Shown here one piece after another: positions 44,528 to 53,066 of a stretch of DNA of 64,000 bases. The notes beneath the pieces were generated by a model that saw only the letters and a program-made list of their open reading frames with translations, was not told the DNA's origin and made no database searches. A program made the translations under genes and the position numbers. This DNA is from JANMCE01 sp031410595. GTDB taxonomy: Bacteria; Actinomycetota; Acidimicrobiia; Acidimicrobiales; Ilumatobacteraceae. Every line of letters begins with the position of its first letter. Position 1 is the first letter of the stretch. The stretch spans positions 1 through 64,000 of the forward strand of contig JANNZM010000135.1 in the NCBI GenBank assembly GCA_031410595.1, given 5' to 3'.

Positions 44528-45498
44528 CCGTTCCTCGCCGTCAGGGCCTTACCGTTCCGCTACCCGGACCCCTGCATTCCCACCGGGACCGGCTCCGAGA
44601 GCTGGCCGACCTTGGCTACACCGACATCTGGTCAGCCGAAGCCGATGGCGCCGACGGACTCACGCCTCTCGCCCTCGCTGCGGCATGGGAACCTCGGCTG
44701 CGATTGGGGACGGCTATCCTGCCGGCCTTCACCCGGGCTCCGGCCCTCATGGCGCAGAGCGCCGCCGCCCTGGCTGATGCTGCGCCCGGTCGGGTGGCGT
44801 TCGGTATCGGATCGTCCTCAAATGTCATTGTCGAGCGCTGGAACGGCGTGCCGTTTGTCGAACCGTACAAGCGAGTCCGGGACATGTTGCGCTTCCTGCG
44901 AGCTGCCTTGACGGGGGACAAGATCATCGAGACGTATGACACCTTTGCGGTCGACGGCTTCCGCCTCGGTATCCGCCCGAAGGTACCGCCGGCCCTGCTT
45001 ATCGCCGGTCTCCGCGAGGGGATGCTGCGCCTGGCCGGTCGGGAAGCCGATGGTGTCATCATTAACTGGCTCTCGGCCGAGGACGTCACAAAGGTGGTCG
45101 GCGTGGTCAACGGGGCTGCAAATGGTGCCGAGCGCGAGGTGGTGTGTCGGATCTTTTGTTGCCCGAGCGAGGACACCGATGCGGTACGGAAGGCCGCCCG
45201 CTTTGTTATCGCCGCCTATCTCAACGTGCCGGTCTACGCCGCGTTTCACCGGTGGCTTGGCCGAGAAAACGAACTGGGCGGTATGTGGGAAGCGTGGGCG
45301 GCCGGCGATCGTAAGGCGGCATTGGCTGCCATTCCCGACGCCGTCGTCGACGCGCTCGTGGTGCATGGTTCGCCCGAGTCGTGCCGTACCCAGATCCAGT
45401 CCTACGTGGATCACGGGGTCACCACCACCGCGTTGGCGCTGCTACCACTCGCCCCGTACGACTATTTTGAGGCGGTCCGAGCGCTGCGACCCCGCTAG
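44524..45498 (+). CDS. LLM-class F420-dependent oxidoreductase
   Basis: A 324-residue luciferase-like TIM-barrel oxidoreductase, probably using coenzyme F420. Seen: RDRLRELADLGYTDIWSAEA, LRLGTAILPAFTRAPALMAQ, AAALADAAPGRVAFGIGSSS, VIVERWNGVPFVEPYKRVRD and LLIAGLREGMLRLAGREADG, all typical of actinobacterial F420-linked LLM proteins; FMN-dependent relatives are the alternative. The 4-bp overlap with the thioesterase gene implies a common pathway for an acyl-CoA intermediate. Confidence 0.88.
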   Translation: MTVPRRQGLTVPLPGPLHSHRDRLRELADLGYTDIWSAEADGADGLTPLALAAAWEPRLRLGTAILPAFTRAPALMAQSAAALADAAPGRVAFGIGSSSNVIVERWNGVPFVEPYKRVRDMLRFLRAALTGDKIIETYDTFAVDGFRLGIRPKVPPALLIAGLREGMLRLAGREADGVIINWLSAEDVTKVVGVVNGAANGAEREVVCRIFCCPSEDTDAVRKAARFVIAAYLNVPVYAAFHRWLGRENELGGMWEAWAAGDRKAALAAIPDAVVDALVVHGSPESCRTQIQSYVDHGVTTTALALLPLAPYDYFEAVRALRPR

Positions 45499-45510
45499 CG
45501 GGTAGCCCGT

Positions 45511-45591
45511 TCGACCTATTTCCTGCCTAGACTTCGCTTCAGATTCCTCGGCGGTATTGCTGCAGCGGGTGGCAATGAGAGAATAGGTCGA
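45511..45591 (+). promoter_or_regulatory. Structured leader upstream of the DUF11 gene
   Basis: A perfect 10-bp pair, TCGACCTATT (45511-45520) with AATAGGTCGA (45582-45591), closes a region that contains a second pair, ATTGC with GCAAT. Downstream, CGCGA and TCGCG form another small hairpin before the GTG at 45635. It matches no riboswitch class I can name. It may be a 5' UTR control element for the large surface-protein gene, or part of the terminator of the preceding gene. Confidence 0.45.
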
Positions 45592-45634
45592 GAGACGACG
45601 ACGCGAAACCTCTCGCGGATAGGCGTGGCAAGTA

Positions 45635-48600
45635 GTGCAGGCAACGTGGGTACCGGATCGGCTGAAACGAGCATGGGGCAGCACGAAGTCTGCGCCGCGC
45701 CTCATTGGCTCCCTCGCCGTTGCGGTGTTGCTCGTCGGCGTGATGTTCACCTCGCCTGGCCAAAGCCATGCAGCGCCCGGCGACACCACCACCATTGACC
45801 CGAACGCGCCGACGACGACTGTCGATCCGAACGCGCCGACGACGACTGTCGCCGGTGCCACTACCACCGCCGTAGGGGCGACAACCACCGCCGTGGGGGC
45901 GACGACAACAACGGGTGCCACGACGACAACAACGGGTGCCACGACGACAACGGGTGTCACTACGACCGCGACCACGATCGCGGCGTTGCCGCAATGTCGC
46001 CCGGACGGCTCGGACTGCATCCAGTCAGCCATGAGCGTCGGCTACACCGACGTGAATGGCGACACCGTGCTCGATCAGTCCGACATCATCAACGTGACGG
46101 TCACCGTGACGGCCCTGAAGGGCGGGGTCACCCGCCCGGTCGTGTCCATCCCGCTCCCGCTCGGATCAGGGCACCGCTTCGTGGCCGGAAGTCTGGCCGT
46201 GAACGGCATCACCGCAGGCACGCTCGGCGCAGCGGTTGCCACGGTCGCGTTGCCAAGTCCGCTCCGCGGCACCACTACCGTCACGCTCGGCATTGTGCTG
46301 GGGGACCACGTGCCACCTGATCTGACCCGAGCACCTATCAACCTCACCAGCCAACTGACCGCGCTCGACGCCACCCAGCCCCTCATCATCAGTCTGGTCT
46401 CCAATCCGCTCGAAGTCGTCCAGCGGATCTCGGACCTCAACGTCACGTTGAGGGTTAGCGCTCGCCCCACCATCGGAGGTACCGTCGGCTTCCAGGCGGA
46501 CATCACCAACCAGGGTCCCGACACTGCCACCGAGGGGTCGGCGGCATTTCAACTGCCTCCGGTAGCCGACCTGACAACGGTCGCGCTCGCTGCCCGATGC
46601 CGCCTTTCGGGTGTGGTAGTCAGCTGTGCATTGGGCGACATCCCGGTCAACTCGACGGCCTCACCCGTGGTCAGCTTCCGGCTGCTACCGACTGCGGTCA
46701 GCGGCACCTCGATCGATGTTTCGGTCACCGTGAGCAACACGACGTTTGACAGCAACACGGCGAACAATCGCGCCTCAGCCAGCGCTCCTCTCGACAAGGC
46801 CGACCTCAAGGTGAGCTTCGCCGGACTCGACGCACCAGCCGTCGCCGGTGATGTTCTGCCATTCTCAATCCTCATCAGTAACGCCGGCCCAACCGATGCC
46901 AGCGGCGTGCAACTCGATGCGGTGCTGCCGATAACCCCTCGCCCCATCACCCCCAGCGGTGCGTTCAGTTCCACGTGCACGTTCAATTCACCCACCGGTG
47001 CGCTGCAGTGCCCAAACCTAAGTATTCCAGTGGGTCAAACGCGTCAGATCGACTTCGCCAAGGGCGTCGTTGCCTATAAAGCCGACCTCACCAAAACGCT
47101 CGATTTCTCGGCCAAGCTCACGCTCGCCGATCCGGCAAGCGATCCAAACAAGGCGGACAATGTCGTCGCGAAGTCGGTACCGGTCGTCGGCCACACCAAT
47201 TTGTCGATCGCGTTCATCAACACCCCCGAGCGGGTGACCGCAGGTCAAAAGATCACGCTTGCGTTGGCCGCAGGCAACGCTGGCCCGTCACCGTCGGGTG
47301 CGGTCGAGGTTGAAGTCACGCTTGATCAGGCCCTCGTCGGTCTCGGCGGATCCATAAGTGGTCAGCCCTGCTCGGTCACGAGTCCCACCACGGTGCTCTG
47401 CCCTACCACCGGCCTGGACGTCGGGGTGGATTCGACGGCCGTCACGGTCAGCGGATCGATCCCGTCGGGCGCGAACTACAGCGGCATCACTGCGAACGCC
47501 AGGATTTTCCCCGGTACCACACCCGTCATCGATGTGGCTCCGTTCGATGACAACACCGCGGCCGTCGTGGTGGCGGTTCGGGGCTTTGCCGATCTGCGGG
47601 CCACCGTGACCGCTCCCAAGACCGCTCTGGCGGGCCAGCAGGTGACCTTTGCGGTGGAAGTCACCAACGACGGACCGTCAGACGCGTTGGGCACCACGTT
47701 GGTGCTCGCCGCTTCGGACGCGCTGCAGCGATTGGCCGTGCTCGGAGAAGACGGCTCGCCGTCCGCGCTTTGTGCGACCACCGGCGGATCCCCGACGTGC
47801 GGACCGTTCACCGTGCGAGCCGGCACCACCCGCACGTTCACCCTGACCGGGGACACATCGCCCGAGGTTCCGTTGGCTGCCAGCGTTTCGGTAAAGGCGT
47901 CGGTCACTGCCAGTACCCTCGATACGGATCTCACCAACAACGTCGCTTTCGATTCCGTCGCTGGCGGCATATCGCTCTCGTCGCTGCTCGCCGTGAGTGT
48001 GTCATCGAGTCCGAGTGACATCATCACTGCGGGTGGGCCGGTCTCGTACGAGATCATCATCACGAACTCGGGCAAGACCAGAACCGACGGAGCGACCGTT
48101 CAGATCCGGCCGCCAGACGGTTTCGTCGGCGCCGCACCGAATGGCTGCACCGATGATGGCGGCCGGACCTGGGTGTGCTCAACCGGTCCCATCTCGGCCA
48201 ATGGCAGTGCCCGTATCACCGTGTTCGGCACAGCGTCGGCCACTTTGCTCGACGGCGCACTGTTCTTCCTTCGAGTGGTCGCCATCGATTCCACCGACAA
48301 GTCCGACCACGCAGCCGAGACCTCGGCCCGCATCCAAGTCGTGGCCAACGTGACCGTCGATGCTGCGCTGGACGAATCGGTGGTGGCCGGGAACTCCTTC
48401 GGGCTTCGGTACACCGTCACCAATGCCGGGCCGTCGAACGCCGTCAACGTGACTGTGCTGGTTGACGTGCCTGCCGGCGCTCGACTTGAAACGCAGGATC
48501 GTTGCGCTTCTGACACCGCCGGACTATTGCGCTGCGTTATCGGCCCGATGAACCCTTCCGGGTCGGCCACCATCGATCTTCGATTCGCAAGCGATCCCGA

Positions 48601-50005
48601 CCTTGAAGACAACGCCAAGCTGAGCTACGGAAGCACACTCACCTGGAACGACCGGCCGCCAGTGGTAGACCGGCGCACCATCACGGTGCTGTCGCGGGCC
48701 GACCTCAAGATCCGTTGGAATGCACCCCAAGCTGCGGTAGCCGGCACCGTCACCGCAACGACCGTGGAGCTCACCAACCTTGGTCCATCCATCTCGAAGA
48801 ACGTGCAGGTCACTCTCGCAGTCACTGATGTCGTGGGTGGGATGCGAACCAATCCGTCAACCACAGATGTGGTCTGCGGTGACATCGTTGCCCGCACAGT
48901 CACCTGTCGGGTGGCCCGCCTGAAGCCGGGCAGCACCATCACCATCGGCGTTGACCTGCCGGTGGCCAGCGACGCGCCCGACCCGAGTCTGCTGGAAGGC
49001 TCGCTGGTGTTGGCGTCGGCCACCAAAGATCCCCAAGAACCGAACAACCGCGCCGCCCTGTCGGTTGCAGTATCGGCCGAAGCCAAATTGATCGTATCCA
49101 TAGAAGCCCCGGCCGAAGTGCGGTCGGCCACGGTCACTCCGGTGAGTATTTCGGTGAAGAACATCGGCCCCTCCTTCGCCCGCAACGCCAAGGTCGAGGT
49201 GCTGGTTCCGCCGAAGCTCGCAAGCCTGTTCGCAGCTGGTGTGGGGCTCGACTGCCAGCGTGACGGGGCGAGTGAACTGTTGCGGTGCGACGTTGGCACG
49301 CTGAAGAACGGCGGTGATGTCACGCTGAATTTGCAGGCGGTCATCGATGTCAACGCGGCGACCGGTACCGATGAGCCGTTTCAGGCCACTGCGTCCTCAA
49401 GCACCTATGACCCCACTCCGGCCAACAACCAAAAGGTGGCGGTCAGCAAGCTCGTGGGCCGAGCGACGAGCCGCCGCGACGTCGGCGATCTTGGAGCGCT
49501 AAAGAAACTGGGCAACACCGTCGTGCTCAACGCCGAGGTCAAGAACGTGGCCGACGAGACCGCCCAGCACATCTTCTTCGTGCAGGACATTCCGGTTGGG
49601 CAGCGCTTGGTTGCGGCGGAGTCCACCCAGGGCCACTGTGGAATCTCGCTGCGCATGGTGATGTGCTACGTGGACGATATTCAGGGCCACAAATCGGTCG
49701 GCATCGAGGTCACGACCGTGGTGAATGCGGTGTCCGATGATGTGCCGGTGATCACGATGGCCGCCTACTCGTCCGACGCGGATCCGATCACGTTCGTCAA
49801 GACCGATGATTCGTTTGTGCGGCCCAAGGTGAACCCGACGGCTGGCATCGAGGTAAAGAGCACCAGCCCGCAGTCGGTACGCCCACTCACCACCGCCAAC
49901 GCGCCATTGTTCTCGGGGTTGGCGCTCAGTGTGCTGTTCGGCCTTGGGCTGGTGGGGTGGGTGAGACGCGGTCGCCGCGAAGACCCCCTGTTGCAGTTGG
50001 CATAG
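45635..50005 (+). CDS. Giant exported DUF11-repeat surface protein
   Basis: A 1456-residue protein. An N-terminal signal (PRLIGSLAVAVLLVGVMFTS) is followed by a Thr/Ala-rich low-complexity stalk made of TTT-type repeats (about residues 50-115), then roughly ten tandem Ig-like domains of the DUF11 kind, each with a phrase like VTNAGPSNAVNVTVLVDVPA, an NN-ending segment and a Cys pair. The C-terminus has one membrane helix (LFSGLALSVLFGLGLVGWVR) and a basic tail RRGRRED, so it is cell-anchored, without an LPxTG motif. Function is probably adhesive or envelope-structural. The start is GTG 45635. A structured leader precedes it. Confidence 0.85.
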   Translation: MQATWVPDRLKRAWGSTKSAPRLIGSLAVAVLLVGVMFTSPGQSHAAPGDTTTIDPNAPTTTVDPNAPTTTVAGATTTAVGATTTAVGATTTTGATTTTTGATTTTGVTTTATTIAALPQCRPDGSDCIQSAMSVGYTDVNGDTVLDQSDIINVTVTVTALKGGVTRPVVSIPLPLGSGHRFVAGSLAVNGITAGTLGAAVATVALPSPLRGTTTVTLGIVLGDHVPPDLTRAPINLTSQLTALDATQPLIISLVSNPLEVVQRISDLNVTLRVSARPTIGGTVGFQADITNQGPDTATEGSAAFQLPPVADLTTVALAARCRLSGVVVSCALGDIPVNSTASPVVSFRLLPTAVSGTSIDVSVTVSNTTFDSNTANNRASASAPLDKADLKVSFAGLDAPAVAGDVLPFSILISNAGPTDASGVQLDAVLPITPRPITPSGAFSSTCTFNSPTGALQCPNLSIPVGQTRQIDFAKGVVAYKADLTKTLDFSAKLTLADPASDPNKADNVVAKSVPVVGHTNLSIAFINTPERVTAGQKITLALAAGNAGPSPSGAVEVEVTLDQALVGLGGSISGQPCSVTSPTTVLCPTTGLDVGVDSTAVTVSGSIPSGANYSGITANARIFPGTTPVIDVAPFDDNTAAVVVAVRGFADLRATVTAPKTALAGQQVTFAVEVTNDGPSDALGTTLVLAASDALQRLAVLGEDGSPSALCATTGGSPTCGPFTVRAGTTRTFTLTGDTSPEVPLAASVSVKASVTASTLDTDLTNNVAFDSVAGGISLSSLLAVSVSSSPSDIITAGGPVSYEIIITNSGKTRTDGATVQIRPPDGFVGAAPNGCTDDGGRTWVCSTGPISANGSARITVFGTASATLLDGALFFLRVVAIDSTDKSDHAAETSARIQVVANVTVDAALDESVVAGNSFGLRYTVTNAGPSNAVNVTVLVDVPAGARLETQDRCASDTAGLLRCVIGPMNPSGSATIDLRFASDPDLEDNAKLSYGSTLTWNDRPPVVDRRTITVLSRADLKIRWNAPQAAVAGTVTATTVELTNLGPSISKNVQVTLAVTDVVGGMRTNPSTTDVVCGDIVARTVTCRVARLKPGSTITIGVDLPVASDAPDPSLLEGSLVLASATKDPQEPNNRAALSVAVSAEAKLIVSIEAPAEVRSATVTPVSISVKNIGPSFARNAKVEVLVPPKLASLFAAGVGLDCQRDGASELLRCDVGTLKNGGDVTLNLQAVIDVNAATGTDEPFQATASSSTYDPTPANNQKVAVSKLVGRATSRRDVGDLGALKKLGNTVVLNAEVKNVADETAQHIFFVQDIPVGQRLVAAESTQGHCGISLRMVMCYVDDIQGHKSVGIEVTTVVNAVSDDVPVITMAAYSSDADPITFVKTDDSFVRPKVNPTAGIEVKSTSPQSVRPLTTANAPLFSGLALSVLFGLGLVGWVRRGRREDPLLQLA

Positions 50006-50007
50006 CC

Positions 50008-50217
50008 CTACGCGGCCCGCCGGTGTGGACGAGGTGACGATTGGGCCACTGCCTGGTCGCGGCGAGCGGCCTGCTCGGCAAGCACGGCGCGCACGGCCGC
50101 GATACCGCGCTGGCCGACCTTTCGAGTCTGCGCGCTTACCCGCAACCGCGGAGGCAGATGGTCTACGAGGTTGAAGGTGAGCTGCTCACCCCGCTGGTTT
50201 GCCGGTGTCGTTGTCAT
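50008..50217 (-). CDS. Small basic protein, unknown function
   Basis: A 69-residue protein starting at ATG 50217: QLTFNLVDHLPPRLRVSAQT, then RKVGQRGIAAVRAVLAEQAA and an Arg-rich end. It is soluble and basic and reads like a small DNA- or RNA-associated helical protein, but no family is recognised. It ends 2 bp from the convergent stop of the DUF11 gene and is divergent from the adenosyltransferase gene (57 bp). A gene of this size could be spurious. Confidence 0.5.
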   Translation of the reverse strand: MTTTPANQRGEQLTFNLVDHLPPRLRVSAQTRKVGQRGIAAVRAVLAEQAARRDQAVAQSSPRPHRRAA

Positions 50218-50274
50218 ACCGTCACTCTGACAGGGGGGTGTTACAGAGTTGATTTTGTGTAGCGTGAACGCTCT

Positions 50275-50835
50275 ATGGCGCGAGAGAAGATCTACACAAA
50301 GGTCGGCGATGACGGCACGACCGGGCTCTTCTACGGCGGTCGAGTTCCGAAGGATTCGCTCCTGCCAACCGCCTACGGCACGGTGGATGAAGCCCAAGCG
50401 GTCATGGGCGTGGCCCGGGCCCATCTGGGCCGCACGCATGAATTGAACGAGGTGTTGATCGGCCTTGAACGCGACCTGTACGTGCTGATGGCCGAGCTTG
50501 CCACCGCCCCCGAGAATCGGCACAAGCTCGAGGCCGGCAAGTCAGCCACCGATCAGTCGATGATTGAGCGCCTCGAGCGGCTGATCGATTCCTACAGCGA
50601 GCGATTCGAGCCGCCCACCCAGTTCGTGGTTCCCGGGGAGGATTTAGCCGCGGCGTATCTCGATCTGGCCCGAACGATCGTGCGTCGCGCCGAGCGTCAT
50701 TCACTGCATGCCGCTGAAGCGCCCTCGTTCGTGTTGCCGTATCTGAATCGTCTGTCTGACCTGTTGTGGACGATCGCTCGTTGGCAGGAAGGGTCGTCAC
50801 TCGCGGCCCGTACCGGAACCAAAGGAAACTCATGA
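50275..50835 (+). CDS. pduO: Cob(I)alamin adenosyltransferase, PduO type
   Basis: Transfers adenosyl from ATP to cob(I)alamin to make adenosylcobalamin. The 186-residue protein has KIYTKVGDDGTTGLFYGGRV, LPTAYGTVDEAQAVMGVARA, VLIGLERDLYVLMAELATAP, TQFVVPGEDLAAAYLDLART and VRRAERHS, the ATP- and corrin-binding motifs of PduO/MMAB. It overlaps the leucyl aminopeptidase gene by 4 bp (ATGA). A B12-dependent enzyme is expected elsewhere in the genome; none is in the window. Confidence 0.92.
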   Translation: MAREKIYTKVGDDGTTGLFYGGRVPKDSLLPTAYGTVDEAQAVMGVARAHLGRTHELNEVLIGLERDLYVLMAELATAPENRHKLEAGKSATDQSMIERLERLIDSYSERFEPPTQFVVPGEDLAAAYLDLARTIVRRAERHSLHAAEAPSFVLPYLNRLSDLLWTIARWQEGSSLAARTGTKGNS

Positions 50836-52313
50836 CTCTCGCGTTCGACGTCACCCGTAGCTCCCCCAAGGGTGTCGACGCCCTCGCCGTCCCAGTGTTC
50901 ACCGATGGGCCCGTCCCACGGTCGCTTGGCCTGTCGCGGCCGGCGCTCGCCGCCGTCGGGTTTGACGGTTCAGCGGCTCAGATTTTCCAGGTGCCCTCGG
51001 CCGCCGGGGCCGTCGTGGTTGCGGTTGGCATGGGTGCCCGCGCCGACCTCACGATCCACGGCGTGCGCAACGCCGCTGCCGCGCTGGCCCGAGCCGTCGC
51101 CCGGCATGAGTGGGTGGCCACAACACTGGCCGACGTCGAACCAAAAGACGGAGAAGGTCGCGCTGTTGGTCAGGCCATTGCCGAAGGCATCACCATGGCC
51201 AGCTACCGGTTCACCAAGCACCGTTCAGAAGCAAGCAACAAGCCCGACACCAAGAACGCCCCCAAGCTCACCAAGATCACCCTGGTGTGCTCTGCCGAGC
51301 GCGCCGCGTCGGTCGACAAGGGTGCACAACGTGGTGCGGTCATTGGTGACGCAGTCTGTTTCGCCCGTGACCTGGCCAACACCTCACCCGGCCATCTGAA
51401 CGCAACCGACATGGCCGACGTCGCCCTCCAAGTTGCGAGCAAAGGGAAGCTCGGCATCCAGATCTTCGACAACGACACCATGCGCGAGATGGGCATGGGC
51501 GGCATGATCGGTGTCAACAAGGGCTCGGTCGAACCGGCTCGCATGATCAAGCTCACCTACCAGCCCCGTCAGGCGCAGGGCACGGTGGCGCTTGTGGGCA
51601 AGGGCGTTATGTACGACTCCGGCGGTATTTCCCTCAAGCCTTCAGACGCCAGTCACGCCTCCATGAAGATGGACATGAGCGGGGCGGCTGCGGTGCTCGC
51701 GGCCATGAGCGTGCTCCACATCACCAAGCCCCGCGTGGCGGTCATCGCGTATCTCATGTGCACCGACAACATGCCGTCGGGCAGCGCGCTCAAGATGGGG
51801 GAGGTGATGACCATCCGTAACGGCAAGACGGTCGAGATCCACAACACCGACGCCGAAGGACGCCTCGTGCTGGCCGACGGTCTGTCGCTCGCAGTGGAAG
51901 AAAACGTCGACGCCATCGTTGACATCGCTACCCTCACGGGTGCCTGCATGGGCGCTCTTGGCTTGAAGTACGCCGGACTGCTCAGCAATAACGACGACTG
52001 GGCTGCGCAGGTGAACACGGCAGCTTCCAAGGCCGACGAGCGCATGTGGCGTCTGCCGCTGGTGCCTGAGTATCGCAAGCTGCTCGACAGCGAAGTGGCC
52101 GACATGAAGAACATCGGCGGCCCCTACGGTGGTGCCATCACGGCCGGGCTGTTCCTGCAGGAATTCGTCGGCGGTAAGCCGTGGGCCCACATCGACATGG
52201 CCGGCCCCATGCGCGTCGACAGCGATGACGGCTGGTTGTCAAAGGGCGCCACGGCCTACGGCGTGCGCACCTTTGTGGAATTGCTCGACGCCTATCGGCC
52301 GCCCGCGTGCTGA
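50832..52313 (+). CDS. pepA: Leucyl aminopeptidase (M17)
   Basis: Zinc or manganese exopeptidase that removes N-terminal residues from peptides. At 493 residues it has full length. Metal and catalytic residues are seen in LVGKGVMYDSGGISLKPSDA, SGAAAVLAAMSVL and EIHNTDAEGRLVLADGLSLA (the family signature NTDAEGRL). I start it at ATG 50832, which overlaps the preceding stop and has AAAGGAAA upstream; the frame extends further up but without a credible start. The last 22 bp overlap the end of the convergent gene. Confidence 0.95.
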   Translation: MTLAFDVTRSSPKGVDALAVPVFTDGPVPRSLGLSRPALAAVGFDGSAAQIFQVPSAAGAVVVAVGMGARADLTIHGVRNAAAALARAVARHEWVATTLADVEPKDGEGRAVGQAIAEGITMASYRFTKHRSEASNKPDTKNAPKLTKITLVCSAERAASVDKGAQRGAVIGDAVCFARDLANTSPGHLNATDMADVALQVASKGKLGIQIFDNDTMREMGMGGMIGVNKGSVEPARMIKLTYQPRQAQGTVALVGKGVMYDSGGISLKPSDASHASMKMDMSGAAAVLAAMSVLHITKPRVAVIAYLMCTDNMPSGSALKMGEVMTIRNGKTVEIHNTDAEGRLVLADGLSLAVEENVDAIVDIATLTGACMGALGLKYAGLLSNNDDWAAQVNTAASKADERMWRLPLVPEYRKLLDSEVADMKNIGGPYGGAITAGLFLQEFVGGKPWAHIDMAGPMRVDSDDGWLSKGATAYGVRTFVELLDAYRPPAC

Positions 52314-52891
52314 GCGCGTAAGTCGTTCGTCACCCGGCCAGCGATGGCGGCCGGGGTGCCGAGCGCAACGAGTTGACGTTCGATCTCTTCCGCCGTGTCG
52401 CCGGCCTCCTTCAGTGAGGCTGCGACCAGTCGCGCCCGGTAGTCCTGCTGCACCTGGCGGGCTTCCTCGGTCTCGGCCGCCAGCCACGCGTGGTGGGCCT
52501 GGCGCAGCGGAGCCGGCAGACGTCCGATCTGGCGATCACTTAAGGGCGGGATGCGTCGGCGCACGCTGATGCCGTAGGGGTCCTCGCGGGCCATCGTGAA
52601 CTGGATACAGCGCAAAAGCGTGCGTGAGAACGGACTGTGGCGGCCTCCCGAAGCCAGCCCCAGCGCACCGGCAGTGTCGGTGATGGGCATCTCGAACCCG
52701 TCGGGAAAGTGATCAAATCCGGAGGCGATCCGACGGAGCAACCACACCGTCGACGGCCCCAGTATGCCCAGCCAAAACTGCTCCACATAGGCACTGCGGG
52801 GGTCGAAGCCGATCGGATCGATCAGCGGGTCGTGCCACGGCAGCACGATGAGGTCGGTAGAGAGATCAAGCGGTTGCGCGGTTGATGACAC
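52292..52891 (-). CDS. Conserved-type soluble protein, unknown function
   Basis: A 199-residue soluble protein. The N-terminal STDLIVLPWHDPLIDPIGFD and AYVEQFWLGILGPSTVWLLR suggest a compact helical domain with His and Asp residues; then TRTLLRCIQFTMAREDPY-like sequence and a C-terminal helical region (EAGDTAEEIERQLVALGTPA). It looks like an uncharacterised actinobacterial family, but I cannot name one. I chose GTG 52891 because AGGAG is 10 bp upstream; the GTG at 52900 is too close to it. Tail overlap with pepA. Confidence 0.72.
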   Translation of the reverse strand: MSSTAQPLDLSTDLIVLPWHDPLIDPIGFDPRSAYVEQFWLGILGPSTVWLLRRIASGFDHFPDGFEMPITDTAGALGLASGGRHSPFSRTLLRCIQFTMAREDPYGISVRRRIPPLSDRQIGRLPAPLRQAHHAWLAAETEEARQVQQDYRARLVAASLKEAGDTAEEIERQLVALGTPAAIAGRVTNDLRAQHAGGR

Positions 52892-52986
52892 GATGCACAC
52901 TCCTCGGTAGTGCTGAAGGGGAAGTGCGCCAAGAGTGTGCGAAAGGCAGGGCGATTCGGAAGTGAGGCAGCTGGCGGGATTGCCGA

Positions 52987-53020
52987 GCGAAGCGAGTCCG
53001 AGAGAGACGGAGCGGTAGCG
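52987..53020. repeat. GC-rich repeat block shared with the 36-kb gap
   Basis: The stretch GCGAAGCGAGTCCGA followed shortly by AGCGGTAGCG repeats the block at 36444-36478, with a one-base indel. The surrounding 52976-53060 is built of the same GCGA/AGCG words and holds no gene. It lies between the convergent-type ends of two minus-strand genes and may be an extragenic repeat or a terminator-like element. Confidence 0.5.
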
Positions 53021-53066
53021 ACCGAACGAGGCGTGAAGGGTAGCGACCAGCGAAGCAGCTACAGAG

